64,000 nt of DNA from Leishmania panamensis (GCF_000755165.1 NC_025864.1:534948-598947); one strand, 5' to 3'; counted from the stretch's first letter, positions 21,281 to 31,780 are shown. Notes: a model not told the origin generated them from the sequence alone. Numbers and translations are program-made.

Positions 21281-22159
21281 ATGGACGACGACTACGCTTT
21301 CTTCGAGTCCGACAACCTAGTCGAGGAGGAACTCCCTGTCATTGGTGACTTCCCCGACCCCATCGCACAGTTTGGCGGCATTGGTGTCGAGCACACCGGC
21401 GCAATCAGGGATTTGGACCTCACAGCGGACGATCGCCTCGCCGCGGCCACGTTCCCTGGCGGCGATAGCGCTGCTGTCAGCTTGGATCTGGACGAACTCC
21501 CTCCACCCATTGGGAACGTGCAAGAGTTCCTGCCGAATGTTCACCCGGACGCCTTCCCTGTTGTCGTAGCCGTGCAGGCCCAGGCCAGCATTCCAGTCGG
21601 CATTAACCTCGCTGAACTCAGCTGTGCCACACGCAACGTGGAGTACATGCCGAACAACCGAATTCCCTCTGCGACGATGCGGTTGCATGAACCAACCGCC
21701 GTGGTAATGATGCACAACTCAGGGGCTCTCAGCATCATTGGCGCAGCGAGCGTCAGTGAAGCACGCCAGGCAGCGGAGCTGGCCGCTCGTATCATTCGCA
21801 AAGCTCTCAATCTCGAGTTCGCATCCCTCAAGTTCCGTGTCCGCTCCATCGCGGCGCGCTTCAATGTGTGCAGTCCGATTCGTCTCGACAAGCTCGCCGC
21901 CTACAAACTAGACCCTGGCCTGTCGATCGGGGTGGCAAAGCTTCAAGTCAGCTACGAGCCAGAGCGCTTCAACGGCTGTGTGCTTCGCCTCGTCGGCAAG
22001 TCCTCGCGCGGCGACAACCAATGGAGCGTGAGCTGCAGTGTTTTCGTGACCGGTAAGGTGCAGCTGATGGGTGCCCGCAGCATGGATGAACTGCGCTTTG
22101 CCTTCAACGCGTTTGTACCCATCATTGCCAAGAATTTAGACGAGCGGAAAACAACTTAG
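21281..22159 (+). CDS. TBP: TATA-binding-protein-like transcription factor (TRF4-type)
   Basis: 292 aa. I took the ATG at 21281; the in-frame ATG at 21263 would add six residues (MFLLRT) but leaves little 5' UTR after the pyrimidine tract. Residues about 1-105 are an acidic, Pro/Leu-containing N-terminal region. The C-terminal ~180 residues are the two-repeat TBP saddle: ISLAEL-like NLAELSCATRNVEYMPNNRIPSA opens repeat 1 (with MHNSGALSIIGAASVSEARQAAELAARII) and KLAAYKLDPGLSIGV...YEPERFNGCVLRL marks repeat 2 (with SVFVTGKVQLMGARSMDEL). The trypanosomatid protein is the divergent TRF4 that acts with SNAPc and TFIIA at spliced-leader RNA promoters and with Pol III; several DNA-intercalating Phe positions differ from canonical TBP. 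It is nuclear. Its position upstream of the cysteine peptidase agrees with remembered Leishmania chromosome 19 order. Confidence 0.9.
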   Translation: MDDDYAFFESDNLVEEELPVIGDFPDPIAQFGGIGVEHTGAIRDLDLTADDRLAAATFPGGDSAAVSLDLDELPPPIGNVQEFLPNVHPDAFPVVVAVQAQASIPVGINLAELSCATRNVEYMPNNRIPSATMRLHEPTAVVMMHNSGALSIIGAASVSEARQAAELAARIIRKALNLEFASLKFRVRSIAARFNVCSPIRLDKLAAYKLDPGLSIGVAKLQVSYEPERFNGCVLRLVGKSSRGDNQWSVSCSVFVTGKVQLMGARSMDELRFAFNAFVPIIAKNLDERKTT

Positions 22160-23081
22160 TGACGCGTGTAGAGAAGAGTGTGCATGTGCGGGTGTCGACG
22201 TACCCTGTGGGTGGTGTCGATGATTGTTAATACTGTGCTATGGCCTTTGGTGACTCCTGACTGCTGCTGTTTTGCGTCATTCAGCTGCTACTCCAACGAC
22301 TTCACAGTAAGGAGGAGGAGGAAAAAAGAGAAAAGGGGAAAACTGAGTTATTGTGTTACTCACCGTGTCGTTCGTCCCCTCTGTTGCTCCGTTGTGCGCG
22401 ATTGATGGCCGCATTCCCTCCCTTCCTCTTTACCTGGGGCTGCTCTTGAGCATCAGTGCGTCACTCCACGACAGTATTGCAGTCTCCTCCTGCATTAGCG
22501 ATCTCTTCTTTAAGAACTCAACGAAGAAATGCGAAACAGAATCGTATGCACGAGCTACCTGGGCTCTCTCTTACGCATTACCTTTGTGGAGAGGAAGATG
22601 GCGAGGTTCGGTATGGAGAGTCACAAGGCAAAAAGGAAACACGCAGCTGTACTGGTCCACCACCACCACCACCCCCTTCGTCGGCTTCCAGGCCAGAAGA
22701 GCTCCGCGTTCGCTCATTTCACCCAACCTCAAATGAAGGTTTAGCGGCAGCACACACACAGAGAGAGAGGGAAGGAGAGAAACAGCCACATGCACATGCA
22801 CGCCCATCCAGGGAAAGAGAAAGGCTGGCATGGCTTCCCTTCCCCGCTTTCCCTATCTGCGCCACTCTCTGTACTGTCTCTTTCCTGCAGAATCTATCTT
22901 GGGAGTTGCTACACATACACGCGCGTGTACACCATCCGTACCCGGGTCCCCTTGCCCTACCCCAGCACAAGCACTATCATAGAGGCAACACTGCACGAGC
23001 ATCGCCCCCCCCCCCCCCATCCCACGCAACGTCTTTCTTCTTTCTCTCTCCCCTTCATCCCCCATCTTACTCTGTATCACG
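22160..23081. other. Spacer between TBP and the TPR protein
   Basis: No gene seen. It contains a GA/CA repeat near 22750-22775, a C run at 23006-23018 and a strong CT-rich tract from 23027 to 23060 ending about 20 bp before the next ATG. Confidence 0.6.
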
Positions 23082-23768
23082 ATGTCTGACTGGGAGGCAG
23101 TCTCAAGGGAGTCGGAGGAGGTGCTGGCGAAGCCGGACATCAAGGGCTGCCATGAGATCCTGGTGAAGACGTACGAGGGCGGCAACCACCACCCCGAGAT
23201 TCTCTGGCGCCTCGGCCGCTCCTACTATGAGATGGCGAACGAGAGCACCGATCCAGCAGTGCAGGAGCCCTACCTGAAGGAGGGCATGGAGCTGTGCAAG
23301 AAGTCTGTGGAGGCGGACCCGAACAACTTCGCCTCGCACAAGTGGCTCGGTATTCTCATTTCGGAGCAGAAGGTTGGCAGCAAGGAAAAGATCGCGAACG
23401 CGTACGTGATTCGCGACCACTTCCTGAAGGCGGTTGAACTGAACCCCAACGACGCCACCTCGCTGCATTGCATGGGCAACTGGTGCTTCAAGATTCTGCA
23501 GGTTGGATGGTTGGAGCGCAAGGCGGCAGCGCTGATCCTTGGCGAACCTCCGAGCTCAACCTACGAGGAGTGCCTCGGCTACCTGCTCCGTTCTGCGGAG
23601 GCAGGGAACACGATCTACAACTCCACGATGATTGGCGACGCATACGCGCAGCAACGCATGTACGATGAGGCCCGTAAGTGGTACCAAACGGCGATTGATA
23701 TGCCTACGTGCACAGAGCTGCAGAAGCGCAACCATGAAGCCGCCATTGCCAAGATGAAGAAGATCTAA
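23082..23768 (+). CDS. RMDN/FAM82-type TPR protein
   Basis: 228 aa, composed almost entirely of helical TPR-like repeats. It matches the regulator of microtubule dynamics (RMD-1/FAM82) family: EILWRLGRSYYEMA, the EGMELCKKSVEADPNNFASHKWLGI repeat, IRDHFLKAVELNPNDATSLHCMGNWCF, and the GEPPSSTYEECLGYLLRSAE...NSTMIGDAYAQQRMYDEARKWYQTA pair. Animal members bind microtubules or tether mitochondria and ER. Here there is no N-terminal membrane anchor, so a cytosolic or cytoskeletal location is likelier. The length is close to that of C. elegans RMD-1. The start ATG follows the pyrimidine tract by about 20 bp, which is compatible with trans-splicing only if the acceptor lies within the tract. Function in trypanosomatids is unknown to me. 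Confidence 0.85.
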   Translation: MSDWEAVSRESEEVLAKPDIKGCHEILVKTYEGGNHHPEILWRLGRSYYEMANESTDPAVQEPYLKEGMELCKKSVEADPNNFASHKWLGILISEQKVGSKEKIANAYVIRDHFLKAVELNPNDATSLHCMGNWCFKILQVGWLERKAAALILGEPPSSTYEECLGYLLRSAEAGNTIYNSTMIGDAYAQQRMYDEARKWYQTAIDMPTCTELQKRNHEAAIAKMKKI

Positions 23769-25117
23769 CCCAAGAAAAAGAGATGCGAGTAAGGAGGGTG
23801 GTGCAAAGAGCTCTGCTAGGAAAGGAAAGTACGCGCAGTCCTTCACAGAGAAGAGAACTCGGTGATAGTGAATGAGCAAAATCACAAAGTTGAGGGGAGG
23901 GCCTCCATAGCGTGAGGCGCTTTGCCGTCTCGTCTGACCCTTTTCGTCAAACCTCACCTCTCTCAGTAGAACTGGAAGCGCCACCACCACCGGTGGTGCG
24001 ACACAGATCACGATAAGTACATCTGCATGTGTGTGGAGGAGGGGAGAGGAGAGGATATGCTCATCTTGGGCACTTGCTGATCACGCCGAGACTCCCTGTC
24101 ACACACCCTTTCCCACCTCCTCCTTATCCGCTACTAACAGCACCGCCACAATAGCCCTGCACGTTTGCCCCATTGCCGTGATCTGATGTTGTTGTTTTTT
24201 CGTTTTTTTCTCGAGCTCTTACGTTTTGCTGTTCTTTTTTGTTGTTGTTGTCTTTTTGCTTCGTTGCGCTTTTCTCTCCGTGGGAAGGGGCTTTGCTTCC
24301 CCAGCCCTACCTTTCCCTCCCTCCCTCCCTCTCTCTCTCTCTGAGCCTTGCACGTGTGCTCGCGCGCTCGATGGACACGACGAGATCGGAAGCGTTGTGA
24401 GAGAGAAGGTGGTGGAAGAAGCAACGAATGAAATGGAAAGCGAAAAAATGCCAAAAAGGAGGGAAAAGGGGGAAAAAAGGGGGAAGCGGCTGGTCAATGG
24501 GACACGCCCGGTATCGCATCGGGCCTGCCTGCACTTCTGCGGTTCTCTGTTTTCTCTGCTCATTGTCATACTCGTGCACGCGCGTATTGGGGGGATCCCC
24601 AAAAAAGAGGTCTCCCTCTCTCTCCCTCTCTCTCTCTCCCAGTTCCGACCTGTAATGTGCTTCACTGGGAAAAACAGTGGGGGTCTCTCTCACTCTTATA
24701 CACCACGCTGCCCCCACCCTCCGTGCTCGCTCTCGGACTCCTCCGTTCTCAGCCAGTGCCGAGCACCTCTTCCCTGGGTACACAGCAATTAAAACAAGGT
24801 GGTTTCTTTGGCACCCGCCCCCCCCCCTCTACTCCGCATCCACATCGGGCTCTGCTTCCTTCTCACAAATCCCTCCACTATGTTTGAGCTTGCGTAGAGA
24901 GACGAGTGTGTCAGCTGAGGAATGAATGTGCTCCTCTTCCCCCCCCCCTACTCCCCTCACACACACAGACGCCACTCCCTCTTTCTCTCGCTCGCGCGCC
25001 ACTCTACCCAGACACGAGGGCTGCACAGGCGAACACGTACACCCCCTCCTCCCTTTGTGTGTGGGTACGCATAGGGGAGGAAGGAAAGCGAGGGGAGGGG
25101 CTGTACAGGTTTTCCCT

Positions 25118-25600
25118 TTTCGTTCCTTCGCTGTATCCCTTCCCTGCCATCCAGCATGAGGTCAGACGACCTCCGCTCAATCCATGGCCTCGAACATTAC
25201 CCACCCCCCGCCTTGCAGCCGCACCCGTCCTGCCGGTCGCCACCTCGTGCACCCCTCGGGCTGCCTCGCGCTCCTCACCACTAGGCAGCGGGAGCCGGGT
25301 GGGATACGCTCGAGTCACGCGGACACGCTGCCTATCATGTGGATGCTACAAGAGTGTTCACGGCCGCGGGTCGCTGCGACACCCCGCCATGCAGGACCCG
25401 AGCGCCGAGATCAGGAGCGATGCGTCGCCCCGGCCTCCCCTACGTCGTTGGCCCTTGACCCTGTCACCACCCAGAGTGGCTCGGCATTGGCAGGGATAGA
25501 GGCGCGTGGGCTGCCTGGCAACCCCCCACACAGGGAGCGAGAGAGGGGGGGGGTGGGGGGCGCTGGAGACGGAGATGCCGCGCACTGCCGCCTGCCCCGC
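25118..25600 (+). mobile_element. SIDER-like short degenerate retroposon, family A copy 3
   Basis: Near-identical to 11334-11815 in opposite orientation over about 480 bp, from TTTCGTTCCTTCGCTG to CCGCCTGCCCCG. A GAG-AGG-GGG-rich tract at 25535-25560 differs slightly in length. 25 bp beyond the right edge is an A run (25634-25641), but without a target duplication I cannot say it is the element's tail. It lies in the presumptive 3' UTR or spacer downstream of the TPR gene. Confidence 0.65.
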
Positions 25601-26164
25601 CAGAAAGGAGACGCACACGATGGCTGAATAATACAAAAAAAAGTGGAGGAGGCGGAGAAGGAGTGCGCATGTGTGTGGAGGGAGGGGCGTACAGAGTGAC
25701 AGCGCCCTACGCTGAACGATTTGTTTTCTTTGCACAAACCGACCGACAGCGACAGGAGCGAGGGGGCGGGGGGGGGGTGAAGCATTGAAAAAAAAAACAA
25801 AGAAGAACACCCAATGAAAGAAAACTGCAACAGGGGCGCCATGGCACACAACGAGACAAAGTATGTCTGCGGTGTTGGCCTGCTTTTCATCCCCCCACCA
25901 TCACCACCACCATCAGTTACGGCTGTCGGTGAGAGTGCTGGTGGAAGGGGAAGAGACGTGTGGATTGTGTTTTTCCTGGATGTCAGCGTGCTACTGTGCC
26001 CGTGAGTGGACGAGTCCGGAGTGCGTTGCTTCATTTGTATCTTGTAGACTGCTACAGCTGGGAACTCTCCACTTCGCGTCGACAGCTCTCCCACCGGCAT
26101 CACATCTCCCTCCCCGTTACTTTCACACGTCCTATCATCATCACGGCTCATACTAGGAGCGAGA

Positions 26165-26283
26165 TATACATACATACATACATACATATATATATATATA
26201 TACATTTATGTGTGAGTGTGTGTGTACGTTTCAGCGCGAATAATACCAGTAGTCTTGTCAAAGGCGGCGAAGGTGACTTGCAG

Positions 26284-26311
<28 letters not shown>
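26165..26311. repeat. TACA/TA and CA microsatellites before the TUTase-like gene
   Basis: TACA repeats passing into TA repeats at 26165-26203 and a CA repeat of about 14 units at 26284-26311. They lie 70-220 bp upstream of the ATG at 26382, in the presumptive 5' flank or UTR. Confidence 0.9.
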
Positions 26312-26314
<3 letters not shown>

Positions 26315-26381
26315 TGCACACTTTACATCCACATACTCTACCTCTCGCACACAACGCCTACTCGTCATCAAGGTTACCACT

Positions 26382-29186
26382 ATGGGTGAGGAAGAAGAGA
26401 ACGACGTGATCGCCTCTGCCTTCAGCACTGAGGCGATCCTGGAGGCGGTGTCGCGTGCTGTCGCGCTCACGTACGAAAAGTGCTCACTCTGCGGCAACAT
26501 CATTGAAGGGGAAATCGAACATGTTCTGCGAGAGCACCCGCATCTGAAGCACATTCACGCAATGGTAGCAAAACCCATACCACCCCTCTCCGCTTGTAGA
26601 AGCCACGGCGCGGCTGCGATGGATCTCGGCTCCTTCGCAGTTGCAACGTCGAGCAAGGCTGATCGTGGCGAGGTCGCCTTCCGTGTCGTGCACCGCGCGC
26701 AGGCACAGCTCCATCGCCTTCTGAGTGGGATGCACGGTTGTGAAGGCCACGTGTATCCGTTCGGCAGCATTGTCTCAATGGGCTCGTGGGACGGCATCGG
26801 CGATGGCGACTTTTCTTTCGTGTGCCCGGAGTTGTGCTACGCGCCACCTCAGGATGAGCAAGCGGTGGTGCCGGTGGAGGCTGTGGAACAGGACAGCGAC
26901 GACGAGACGATGACGGAAGGGAAGAAAGGTTATGAGGTGCAAGAAAGCTCAGCCAGTGGAGAAGCTGATACCACCGGTGCAGTCGCCGCCACCGCGCTGC
27001 GTTACATGGACCTAGCGGAATCTGTTGAGAACGCCGCTATGGAGAAAGTGCAGTCGTCTATGCAACCCCTGTGCGACGAGAAGCGTATTATTCACAAGAT
27101 CGCGGCGCGGCTTCGAGGTGCCGGCTTCCGCTTTGAGGAGCTGGACCTCGTCTTGCGCACTCGCATCCCTGTAGTGCGGCGTAAGCGGGCCGAACAAGAA
27201 CCTCCCCCTCTGAACCCTGTGCCGCAGGCGTCATTCATTTGTATTCGCTTTGACACGGCAAGCGCCGAAAATGAGTTCCGCAAAGAGCGCCTGAAGCGCC
27301 TCATCTACATCTACAAGGCTACGGAGATCCTGAGCCGAGGCCGACAGCGGGGCCGCTCGCTTGTACTATCTGTCCCAGACTCTACCGATGCCATCCATCT
27401 CATGGCGCAGCGGGAACGCATACGCGGCGTGCGGAAGGAGTGGCTGGATAACCACCGCTCACCAGAGATTTTTTCCATCGACTTTGATATCTCGTGCCGC
27501 CACCATGGTATACGCAACAGCTGGTTGCTGCGGCGGTATTTCGCACAAAACGAAGTGTTCCGCGTGGGCAATGTCTTTCTCAAGATGTGGAGCAAGGCTT
27601 GTGGAGTGAACAACTCCCGGGTCGGCTTCTTGACCTCGTACTCGATCTCCTTGTTGTGGATTTACTTCCTGCTGCGTCGTGGCGAGGCCGCATTTGTGAA
27701 CCCTGCCGATATCCCAGAGCTGCCAAACCGAGAGGAGCAGATGGAAGTGTCGTACATCCCGCTATGGCCAGCAGTGGCCAACGCTAAGGCCAACGCAGAT
27801 CGGACGTCACGCCTCGGGGGTCTACTACAAGGCTTCTTCTTCTTCTACGGAGAGGAGTTCTGCTGGGACACGCACGTTGTGACGATACGCAAACCGTATG
27901 ACACCGCCACCGCTATTCCCACCAAGGAGGACCTTGGCTGGGACAAATCTGACACGCTGAGCCTGGTGCTCAGAGACCGCTGCTACCACATCTTCTCCAT
28001 CGAGGACGTATACGAAGAGGACCTCGACTTAGGCAGGCACCTTACACCAAACAAAGCGGCCTGGGCACGCCTCCAGTTTCGCCTCGCCTATCGGCAGTGT
28101 TGTACGGCTTGGCGCGCTGGCCCAGGTGCAGGGGCGTCACCGTTGTGGCAGCTTTTCGACACGCCGCGGAAGCGTGCAGAAGACGTGCTGCGTGCCCGCC
28201 TGTACGCGTATCTCCTGCGCAACACCAAGGACGCCGCGGCACCCATTGCCAATATCCTCGAGCAGCTGTGCGTGAGCAATGAGTCCAACCCAGGGAATGT
28301 GTCTGCGGAAGAAGATCCCATGTACCTTCCCTGTGCATACGAGCTGGGCAACCGACTGTGTGACCTCTGGTTCGACAATGCTCAAGTCGCGCAGGACATT
28401 GCATTTCACAAAATGTACATCCGACGCAACACGGACTACACTCCGCCGGCAAACCCCATGATGCACGGCGAGTGGGCCGCCGTGTGCACCGATGACCTCC
28501 AAGAGCATCATGACCCAAAAACTGCGCATCAGCAGCGCAGTGTACGACTGGCCCCACCAGTGAGGAAAGGCTCTGATACTACTGCGTCAAACCTCCAGGC
28601 GATGTGCGCGTCATCGCATGAACGAACTATGCAGCTCGTCACGTCACGCCGTCAGTATGAAGAGTGTGTGCTGATGCTGAGGAAGCATCCGCCGATACCC
28701 AAGCAGCTCCCGGCCGCTGTGGTCGGTGTGTCTCTTAAGGACCACGCTGGCACGTTGTATCCCCACTGCTTCTACCCCCTTCAGGGCCACCGACTGTTCG
28801 GAACATACGAGGCTCGCGCAACCTTCATACGCTGCGTCGGGGACGTGGTCGAGGAGCTGGCGCGGCTTCGTGGTAACAACACGCCTAGGGAATTAGAACA
28901 GGGAGGCAATGTGCTGCACAACCGCGAGAACCTCTTGTTGCATCTCAAGAAGCAACTCTGTCCCAGCACAGTAGCCACAGATCCAACCTACAAAGCAGTG
29001 CTTAAGTTTATATGTCTCCCGACGGAGCCCTACATTCAAGCTACGCAACTGCAGCCCCAGGGCAAGGAGCCACCAACGCTCCACCCGACACCGCTTCTCC
29101 TCAGCCTTGCTAATCGAAACAGTAGCGGCTTCAGTGTTGCAGCGAAGCCAAAGGATTCCCGCGCGCCCCCGCCGCTCCACCTGTAG
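26382..29186 (+). CDS. Non-canonical nucleotidyltransferase, TUTase/Cid1-like
   Basis: 934 aa. The N terminus has a C2H2-type finger (CSLCGNIIEGEIEHVLREH, from about residue 35), a feature also found in the editing TUTase RET1. The nucleotidyltransferase core shows the G128-S129 helix-turn (YPFGS) and, after a short loop, D141-x-D143 as the first two metal-binding acids. D367 or D369 in FSIDFDIS is the likely third. About 100 acidic, low-complexity residues are inserted between them. The PAP/25A-associated region is typical: FLKMWSKACGVNNSRVGFLTSYSISLLWIYFLL and LLQGFFFFYGEEFCWDTHVVTIR. A long C-terminal region (about 560-934) has no recognisable domain. Such enzymes add U or A tails to RNA; trypanosomatids have several (RET1, RET2, MEAT1, TUT3, TUT4). 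Size and finger suggest a TUT3/RET1-like enzyme, but I cannot say which, nor whether it is mitochondrial. Confidence 0.85.
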   Translation: MGEEEENDVIASAFSTEAILEAVSRAVALTYEKCSLCGNIIEGEIEHVLREHPHLKHIHAMVAKPIPPLSACRSHGAAAMDLGSFAVATSSKADRGEVAFRVVHRAQAQLHRLLSGMHGCEGHVYPFGSIVSMGSWDGIGDGDFSFVCPELCYAPPQDEQAVVPVEAVEQDSDDETMTEGKKGYEVQESSASGEADTTGAVAATALRYMDLAESVENAAMEKVQSSMQPLCDEKRIIHKIAARLRGAGFRFEELDLVLRTRIPVVRRKRAEQEPPPLNPVPQASFICIRFDTASAENEFRKERLKRLIYIYKATEILSRGRQRGRSLVLSVPDSTDAIHLMAQRERIRGVRKEWLDNHRSPEIFSIDFDISCRHHGIRNSWLLRRYFAQNEVFRVGNVFLKMWSKACGVNNSRVGFLTSYSISLLWIYFLLRRGEAAFVNPADIPELPNREEQMEVSYIPLWPAVANAKANADRTSRLGGLLQGFFFFYGEEFCWDTHVVTIRKPYDTATAIPTKEDLGWDKSDTLSLVLRDRCYHIFSIEDVYEEDLDLGRHLTPNKAAWARLQFRLAYRQCCTAWRAGPGAGASPLWQLFDTPRKRAEDVLRARLYAYLLRNTKDAAAPIANILEQLCVSNESNPGNVSAEEDPMYLPCAYELGNRLCDLWFDNAQVAQDIAFHKMYIRRNTDYTPPANPMMHGEWAAVCTDDLQEHHDPKTAHQQRSVRLAPPVRKGSDTTASNLQAMCASSHERTMQLVTSRRQYEECVLMLRKHPPIPKQLPAAVVGVSLKDHAGTLYPHCFYPLQGHRLFGTYEARATFIRCVGDVVEELARLRGNNTPRELEQGGNVLHNRENLLLHLKKQLCPSTVATDPTYKAVLKFICLPTEPYIQATQLQPQGKEPPTLHPTPLLLSLANRNSSGFSVAAKPKDSRAPPPLHL

Positions 29187-30340
29187 CGACTGACAGTGCG
29201 GCCCGCATTCAGCCACCACAGATGTCGAGAAGAAGGAACCTGCTGCTGATGCTCTTGCTCCTGGGGGGAGGAGGGGGGGGGGTGATCAGGGGTCATGGCA
29301 GTTGTGTCGGAGAGAAACAAACAAGCAAACCGGAAAAGAAGGTCACCAGTGCGATTCCTGCACCACCGCCAACGCCACTTCTGCGACCGCCTGCATCTAA
29401 GAGATGTGTCAGCAGTGTCAGATCATCATCATTTGAAAAACAAGTTGGGGGGTGACTGTGGCCTAAACTACGTAGAGACAGTCCCGTCCGCCCTCACTCC
29501 ACTTCACTCGTCAGATAAGGATAGTGACTTCTATGGCGCCAGGTACTGGGCCAAGCTATTCGTGAAGCGCGGCCCCTAAGAGTTCATAAAGCCATGAGAG
29601 GATCAGTGATGGAGTGCGTGTGATCTTCCACCTCTCTTCCATCACCTTACTAGGAAGAAACGCATACTCTGGCTGTCGTTTGTCTGTCAGTTTCCGCCGA
29701 GGTGCCGATGCTCTGAGAGGCAATATAGGTACGTTGGTGTACGCTCGAGCAGATTACGCAAGTAGCGAAAGTATATAGCCGCGCATGCTCTCTTATCCAA
29801 GGCACGTCATCGAGCGCTGCGAATCCAACGCTTCCGTGCGCGCATAGCTGCTGCTCCGCCCCCACTCTCTCTCTCTCCCTCTCTCTCGCTCTCCCCCCTC
29901 CCCTCTTCATTTCCTCTTTTTACCATTACCATCATCACTCCCGCTTTTTTTTCCTCCTCCTCCATCTCATCTTGATGTCACTTACACATACATCCAAGCC
30001 GATGCACGTGCACATTGACTCGAGCTATCGATCATCATCCCCGTAGTCGCTGCTTTCGCAAGACAAGAACATCAGCGACAACAACACTCGTGTGTGTTCA
30101 TCTCTTTGTTTTTCTTTAACGCTTTGGAGGTTTTCACTCCTCTACTCTCCTTGTCGGACGCAGAAGCCAGCATATATACACACACTCTCAACCAGCCAGC
30201 ACGTTAGCCCCTCTTGCTTCCTCTCAGCCTCTTTCTTTTCTGGGCTTCTTTTCGATTTCAACGCTCTCTCTCTCTCTGCCCCCTGCCCTCCCGTCACGAT
30301 TTTTCCTGTCCACACGTCGGCAAACAAAGCATCAGCAAAG
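29187..30340. other. Spacer upstream of the cysteine peptidase gene
   Basis: No gene seen. It has a G-rich tract at 29262-29283, CT runs at 29863-29905, a T run at 29946-29952, and CT-rich sequence at 30224-30290 with a CT run at 30265-30278. AG dinucleotides between 30320 and 30340 could be the splice acceptor of the peptidase mRNA. Confidence 0.6.
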
Positions 30341-31780
30341 ATGGCCCGCCGCAACTCCCTGCTGTTTGCGATGGTGGCAACCGTCCTGTTCGCGCTGTGC
30401 TACTGTTCTACTGTCATCGCCCGCACACTCCACGGTATCGACGACGAGGTCGCCTCGGCACACTTCATGCACTTCAAGAAGCAGCACGGCAAGTCCTTCG
30501 GCGAGGAAGCCGTGGAGGGTCACCGCTTCAACGCCTTCAAGGAGAACATGCAGACAGCCGTCTACCTCAACGCACAGAACCCGCACGCGCACTACGACGT
30601 ATCTGGCAAGTTTGCGGCCCTCACCCCGCAGGAATTTGCCAAGCAGTACCTGAACCCCGACTACTACACACGTCAGCTCAAGGCTCACAAGGAGCGCGCG
30701 CACGTCTACGAGGGTGTACGCGGTGGTCTGTCGGCGGTGGACTGGCGTGAGAAGGGTGCCGTGACGGAGGTGAAGGATCAAGGTCTCTGCGGCTCGTGCT
30801 GGGCCTTCTCCGCCATTGGCAACATCGAAGGCCAGTGGGCCTTGTCCGGCAACACCCTGGTGTCGCTGTCGGAGCAGATGCTTGTGTCGTGCGACACCGT
30901 CGATATGGGGTGCAACGGCGGGCTGATGGACCAGGCTTGGGCATGGATCATCAAGAATCACAGCGGCGCGGTGTACACAGAGGTCAGCTACCCCTACACC
31001 TCTGGCGACGGCAGCACGGCGACGTGCTTGAGCACCGGCAAGGTTGGCGCCAGGATCAGTGGTCAAGTCTCTCTCCCGCAGGATGAGGATGCGATCGAAG
31101 CGTGGCTGGAGAAGAACGGTCCCATCGCCATCGCCGTCGACGCGACCACCTGGCAGTTGTACTTCGGTGGTGTGGTCTCGAACTGCTTCGCGTATCAGCT
31201 CAATCACGGTGTACTCCTTGTCGGCTATAACAACAGCGCAAAGCCACCGTACTGGATTGTGAAGAACTCTTGGGGAACCTCGTGGGGTGAGCATGGGTAC
31301 ATCCGCCTTGCCAAGGGCTCTAACCAGTGCATGATGAAGGATTACGCCATGTCGGCCACGGTTGGCGGCACTACAACTTCGCGCGCGCCGACGACGACCG
31401 AGGCGCCGAAGCCAAGCGAGACGGTGCTTATGCAGAAGAAGTGCTTATTGAATGGCTGCTCGCGGCTGTGCACAAGCACAACGTATCCGACCGGTGTGTG
31501 CCTGCGCCGCAGGGGTGGCGGCTCTGTCATGGTGACTTGCCAGGAGGAGGAGGTGGTGGAGCTCATCTTCAGGTCGTCGAGTTGCTCTGGGAACTCGCAG
31601 GAGACCCGCATGCCGCTGAACCAATGTATGCCAAGCTACATGGGCTACTTCCAGAACATCTGCGCTTCGTCCGTCGGTGCGGTGAGCACGAGCGACCCCA
31701 TCTCGGACTTGTCCAAGCCACTGCTCCTTGGCCAGCCAGGTGTCCCAAGCGCGACCCATGAGGGGATCATCCAGCACTAG
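30341..31780 (+). CDS. Cathepsin L-like cysteine peptidase, CPA-like with C-terminal extension
   Basis: 479 aa clan CA, family C1 lysosomal endopeptidase. A signal peptide or signal anchor (MARRNSLLFAMVATVLFALCYC) leads a proregion with the ERFNIN-type block (EGHRFNAFKENMQTAVYLN) and GKFAALT. The mature enzyme starts near residue 125-130 (LSAVDWREKG). The active site is complete: Q147, C153 (CGSCWAF), H289 (LNHGVLL), N309 (KNSWGTSWGE). The prepro and the short insert before VDWREKG resemble Leishmania CPA, which normally ends near 354 aa. Here a Thr-rich hinge (TTTSRAPTTTEAPKP) is followed by a cysteine-rich domain with eight Cys, comparable to the CPB/cruzipain extension, then a ~35-residue tail. 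The start at 30341 is the first Met of the signal peptide; the upstream frame is CT-rich UTR. It probably acts in the lysosome-like megasome. Context (TUTase-like before, MPK4 after) favours the CPA locus, so a CPA with extension is my best reading. Confidence 0.88.
   Translation: MARRNSLLFAMVATVLFALCYCSTVIARTLHGIDDEVASAHFMHFKKQHGKSFGEEAVEGHRFNAFKENMQTAVYLNAQNPHAHYDVSGKFAALTPQEFAKQYLNPDYYTRQLKAHKERAHVYEGVRGGLSAVDWREKGAVTEVKDQGLCGSCWAFSAIGNIEGQWALSGNTLVSLSEQMLVSCDTVDMGCNGGLMDQAWAWIIKNHSGAVYTEVSYPYTSGDGSTATCLSTGKVGARISGQVSLPQDEDAIEAWLEKNGPIAIAVDATTWQLYFGGVVSNCFAYQLNHGVLLVGYNNSAKPPYWIVKNSWGTSWGEHGYIRLAKGSNQCMMKDYAMSATVGGTTTSRAPTTTEAPKPSETVLMQKKCLLNGCSRLCTSTTYPTGVCLRRRGGGSVMVTCQEEEVVELIFRSSSCSGNSQETRMPLNQCMPSYMGYFQNICASSVGAVSTSDPISDLSKPLLLGQPGVPSATHEGIIQH

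Larger units (their letters stand above)
23769..26381. other. Long spacer with SIDER-like element, upstream of the TUTase-like gene
   Basis: No gene seen in 2.6 kb. It contains T-rich and CT tracts (24188-24250, 24315-24345, 24618-24640), the family A element at 25118-25600, an A run at 25788-25798 and microsatellites at 26165-26311 directly before the next gene. Confidence 0.6.

Noticed and set aside
24219..24792. Overlapping frames around 24.2-24.8 kb on both strands
   Set aside because: CT/GA-rich low-complexity sequence translating to Ser/Leu or Arg/Glu repeats; no protein features.
30332..31294. 320-residue minus frame opposite the cysteine peptidase
   Set aside because: Shadow of the GC3-rich peptidase codons; the plus frame has the full catalytic site.
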